Source of the DNA: Nitrososphaerota archaeon
GTDB taxonomy: Archaea; Thermoproteota; EX4484-205; JAAOZP01
Direction: 5' to 3'
Assembly (NCBI GenBank): GCA_011605725.1
Contig: JAAOZP010000017.1
Span: forward strand, 248,001 to 312,000
DNA length: 64,000 nucleotides
The notes under the pieces were generated by a model. The model had not been told where the DNA came from. It saw only the letters and a list, made by a program, of their open reading frames with translations, and ran no database searches. The translations under genes and the position numbers were made by a program. Positions within the stretch are counted from its first letter, which is position 1. Every line of letters starts with the position of its first letter. Below, piece after piece: positions 61,420-64,000 of the stretch.

Positions 61420-64000
61420 TTAAGCATCACTAGCTATCGAAACACTCAGCTTCCTGACAAGCGCCTTGTCGAAGACCTTCCTCTGCTTAAACTCCTCCTG
61501 CTTCCCCTGGTTCCACTGCTCTACGGGTCTCAGATAACCGACGACCCTCGAGTACACTTCTGTTGTTCTTCCACACTTTGGACACGTGTGCTGCTCTCCC
61601 GAGAGATACCCGTCCTCCGGGCAAATGCTGAAGGTTGGTGTAAGCGTGAAGTAGGGCAGCTTAAAGTTTTCACAAATCTTCCTCACCAGTGACGCGACGG
61701 ATTCAACTGGAGGGTTGCTTTCGCCTAACCACACGTGAGCCACAGTCCCCCCGGTGTATTTTGTTTGAAGAGGATCCTGGAGTCTAAGGTACTCCCAGAG
61801 GTCGTCAGTATAGTAGACGGGCAGGTGGGTTGAGTTCGTGTAGTATGGTGCAGCACCCTTCTTAACCTCCTCCTCGTTCGCAACAATTATGCTCGGGTAG
61901 GTTTTCTTATCTATCCTCGCGAGCCTGTGTGAAGTCCCCTCTGCCGGGGTGGCCTCAAGATTGTATATACTCCCGGTTTCCTCCTGGAAGTCTTGGAGTC
62001 TCTTCCTCATGTAGTCTAGGACTTTGATTGTGAAGCTGAGGCCTTCTGGGTCGCCGATGCTGCATCCTAGGAAGTTTAGGCAGGCTTCGTTCATGCCGAT
62101 TAAGCCTATTGTGCTGAAATGGTTTTTCCAGTATTGGCCGAAAGCCTCCTTGATGTGTCTCAGGTAGAACCTGGAGTATGGGTATAGGCCTGCCTCCGTG
62201 AATTTTTCAAGCCATTTCCTCTTGATTTCTAGGACGTCTTTCGCGAGGACCATCATCCTGTCGAGCCTGGCGAAGAACTCGCCCTCGCTCTTCGACAGGA
62301 AGCCTATCCTAGGCATGTTTATCGTGACGACGCCTATGCTATTGCCACACCAACAAGATTTGCCGTTTCTTCTAACCATTATCACGTGGTTAGGAACTTC
62401 TACGCAATACACCTTCCCCTTGTAATATACCTTGCTGATGTTTCTTTTCCTTAGCCTGTAATATTTAGATTTTTGTACTCCTATTGTCCAGCATTTTTCA
62501 GTATTTATAATTCTTCCTTTTATTTTCGCTCTCTTTTTGCTCTTTCTTATAGATGAAATCATCCCTATCTTTAAAATTATTTCTTGCATGTCTGCAGCCA
62601 ATCTGTCTGAGGAAGTCCAGTAAGTAGTTTGACCAGTAGTTTTCCTTATATGACCATTTCCCTTCACCATCCAATCGAATAAAATTTTCAGCTGTCTTGC
62701 ACTTAAATTCTTTATTTCTTGAGGTATGTACTTTTCATATTTATTTCCAAATTGTCTAAGGTAATTCCAAAGCTGTTTATTGCAAATAACAAAGCTGCGA
62801 GCTTCTTCGCGATAGTTGAAAGGCAACCTATCTAGCAGCTCTTTTATTTCTTTCCTCTTCTTTCTATTAACTTGAGTAATAAAGATTCTGTAGCCATGCT
62901 CTGCAGCAATATTTTCATTATCAACGCTGCCTTCAGTAAGCCAGATACCGAAAAACTTTAACCAGTCATCCATTTTTATTTTTAAGGGCTGAGTTTCATA
63001 TCTTACCCTCGTCCTTTCTTCATTTCCGTATTTTTCTTTAGTACAAATATTGTAGACAGTTACAGGATCACAGTCAAAGTTCTCAGCTATCTGATAAATG
63101 CTCACTCCCTCGGTTTTTAACTTTCTAATTGCTTCCAATTCCTCTTTCGAGAATCTAGAAACAGGTCCTGTGCCACTGAGAATCTCTACTGAAGGCAAGA
63201 CAAAATATTCTTCCTCGTTCCCATTCCAAACACCTTGCTTAGGAATTCTATGCGAGTTTGGATTAAAATCTTTTGCTTCTACAAACTTGTTCCTCCATAC
63301 TTTTCCATCCCGATATTCAACAAACATTCTATGGTTTGGTGTTACTAAAAGGTCTAAGGATTTATGCTTAAAACGAATCATTTCTCCATCCCAATCATAT
63401 TCAAAAATTCTAATCGGCTTATGAATCTCTATTGTTCCATCTTGTTTCCTTGTGAAAATTTCGTCTTCAAGAGTGAGATCTTTAAATTTCTTCCAACCTT
63501 TTGTCGTAAGAATTTCTGTTTCCTCATCATAACACCCGGTTAGGGGGTTGGCGCCGAATAGGCCTCCGCCCCTCTTCTTCAATTCTCTTTTGTCGAGCCT
63601 CAAATGGCAGCAGTTATGCGTAATGTTTCCGAGAGAATGAATAAACAAGTGGTTCCTTTCAAGCTCTACGTCAAAAAACTCCTGTTCTTTTTCAAGCTCT
63701 ATTAACTCACATTTTTTCACTCTTACGAACATTATGTCCCCGTTAATGAATTTCTTGCTCTCCTTAGTATGCGCATCATATCTGGATAGAGTTTCCACTC
63801 CAACCATCCTACTCTTGTTTAAGCCAGGCACCGCATAAGTCGATTTCGCCATCCGCCCAGGAACTCTTTCAAATAGAGTTGGAGTAGCTTGATTACCAAT
63901 CGAGTTTATTTTCGATTTTTTATGCTGGATGTAGATTCTTTGGCTTTTCCTCTTCTCCTTATAGCAAACGGGTATCCCTAATATGGTGAACAGGATTGCC
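61420..64000 (-). CDS. nrdD: Anaerobic ribonucleoside-triphosphate reductase (class III) with at least two inteins, 5' part off the window
   Basis: The open frame continues to the right edge. Extein pieces seen: CCHLRLDKRELKKRGGGLFG-ANPLTG (63535-63612) and SIGVVTINMPRIG to the end (61420-62340). The last part has the zinc-ribbon cysteines (ICPEDG, CPKCG) and the glycyl-radical site RVVGYLRPV, followed by WNQGKQEEF, so the enzyme is class III and needs an NrdG activase, not found here. It reduces nucleotides without oxygen, with formate or a thiol as reductant. Extein blocks join exactly when two inteins are removed. An apparent Met start at 63852 lies inside the first intein and is not a true start. 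Confidence 0.94.
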   Translation of the reverse strand, partial: AILFTILGIPVCYKEKRKSQRIYIQHKKSKINSIGNQATPTLFERVPGRMAKSTYAVPGLNKSRMVGVETLSRYDAHTKESKKFINGDIMFVRVKKCELIELEKEQEFFDVELERNHLFIHSLGNITHNCCHLRLDKRELKKRGGGLFGANPLTGCYDEETEILTTKGWKKFKDLTLEDEIFTRKQDGTIEIHKPIRIFEYDWDGEMIRFKHKSLDLLVTPNHRMFVEYRDGKVWRNKFVEAKDFNPNSHRIPKQGVWNGNEEEYFVLPSVEILSGTGPVSRFSKEELEAIRKLKTEGVSIYQIAENFDCDPVTVYNICTKEKYGNEERTRVRYETQPLKIKMDDWLKFFGIWLTEGSVDNENIAAEHGYRIFITQVNRKKRKEIKELLDRLPFNYREEARSFVICNKQLWNYLRQFGNKYEKYIPQEIKNLSARQLKILFDWMVKGNGHIRKTTGQTTYWTSSDRLAADMQEIILKIGMISSIRKSKKRAKIKGRIINTEKCWTIGVQKSKYYRLRKRNISKVYYKGKVYCVEVPNHVIMVRRNGKSCWCGNSIGVVTINMPRIGFLSKSEGEFFARLDRMMVLAKDVLEIKRKWLEKFTEAGLYPYSRFYLRHIKEAFGQYWKNHFSTIGLIGMNEACLNFLGCSIGDPEGLSFTIKVLDYMRKRLQDFQEETGSIYNLEATPAEGTSHRLARIDKKTYPSIIVANEEEVKKGAAPYYTNSTHLPVYYTDDLWEYLRLQDPLQTKYTGGTVAHVWLGESNPPVESVASLVRKICENFKLPYFTLTPTFSICPEDGYLSGEQHTCPKCGRTTEVYSRVVGYLRPVEQWNQGKQEEFKQRKVFDKALVRKLSVSIASDA
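62341..63534 (-). other. Intein 2 of nrdD (398 residues) with LAGLIDADG endonuclease and HTH insert
   Basis: The intein begins with Cys (CYDEETEILTTKGW, block A) after NPLTG, has block B VTPNHRMF, endonuclease motif 1 FGIWLTEGSVD, motif 2 LFDWMVKGNGH, block F VEVPNHVIMVRR, and ends CWCGN before extein Ser. The penultimate residue is Gly rather than the usual His. Residues about 100-140 of the intein form an HTH (FSKEELEAIRKLKTEGVSIYQIAENF, then DPVTVYNI). Motif 2 has GNG where GDG is usual, so the endonuclease may be inactive. Confidence 0.9.
63613..64000 (-). other. Intein 1 of nrdD, C-terminal part only
   Basis: About 129 residues are visible, ending EFFDVELERNHLF and GNITHN before extein Cys, a standard intein C-terminus (blocks F and G with His-Asn and +1 Cys). 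The rest, including the start and any endonuclease core, is beyond the right edge. The visible upstream part contains YIQHKK and GDIMFVRVKK. It sits 26 extein residues ahead of intein 2. Confidence 0.85.

Noticed and set aside
63850..63852. ATG at 63852 as the start of nrdD
   Set aside because: The frame is open upstream to the window edge and the ATG lies inside the C-terminal part of intein 1, so it is an internal methionine.
1..64000. CRISPR array, rRNA genes, integrase or replication origin
   Set aside because: No spaced direct repeats, rRNA-like stretches, tyrosine or serine recombinase genes, or Orc1/Cdc6 gene were seen in the window.

Overview
The window comes from a thermophile-like archaeon, most likely of the TACK (Thermoproteota-related) lineages. 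Grounds: archaeal-type PEP carboxylase, two PurP-type ATP-grasp enzymes, the NurA-HerA pair, Nre, PAC2 and Trm14-like proteins, TATA-like boxes 25-35 bases before many starts, short intergenic gaps, and a tRNA-Arg whose intron lies in the anticodon stem at 29/30, a position known mainly from Thermoproteales. The species cannot be named from sequence alone. Several genes suggest an anaerobic or microaerophilic heterotroph: anaerobic (class III) ribonucleotide reductase, rubrerythrin, a hemerythrin-like DUF438 protein, NiFe-hydrogenase maturation genes, and enzymes for fucose- and galactose-type sugars.

Layout. 1-1.8 kb: tldE/tldD peptidase genes. 1.9-3.6 kb: a membrane S49 protease fused to an extra domain. 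3.6-6.6 kb: two PurP paralogues around an acetyltransferase. 6.8-14.9 kb: ion energetics, with a K+-independent H+-pyrophosphatase and two convergent Ca2+-type P-ATPases. 15.1-16.7 kb: PEP carboxylase. 16.7-17.9 kb: a gene graveyard where a purC-like 5' end abuts a decapitated sulfatase that also carries an in-frame amber codon. 18.0-18.8 kb: ferritin-like protein and intron-bearing tRNA-Arg. 18.8-29.9 kb: MetRS, ValRS and CysRS, a ZIP transporter, and an AT-richer redox/stress block (peroxiredoxin, rubrerythrin, HTH regulator, DUF438 sensor, nitroreductase). 30.1-34.8 kb: Nre, Hsp20, PAC2, a CDF exporter with a long tail, and rhomboid. 35.0-39.6 kb: hypFCDE operon. 39.8-44.8 kb: phosphofructokinase, class II aldolase, ornithine cyclodeaminase-like enzyme, GH29 fucosidase and a membrane methyltransferase-like protein. 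45.0-49.2 kb: two unknown proteins, Trm14-like methyltransferase, a frameshifted GH4 glycosidase and a CBS protein. 49.2-51.9 kb: a large surface protein. 51.9-55.6 kb: DHH phosphoesterase, nurA and herA. 55.9-60.3 kb: a membrane-linked HTH regulator divergent from an unrecognised three-gene operon. 60.3-61.4 kb: degenerate fragments. 61.4-64.0 kb: nrdD interrupted by at least two inteins.

The best candidate for an undescribed system is the operon at 56825-60268: a membrane protein, a HerA-like protein that has lost its Walker A and B residues, and an intact RadB/KaiC-like ATPase. They are translationally coupled and sit behind a perfect 16-bp palindrome that may be an operator for the divergent HTH gene. 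Other strong observations are the 29/30 tRNA intron with a clear bulge-helix-bulge, the double-intein nrdD, the purC/sulfatase scar and the one-base frameshift in the GH4 gene.
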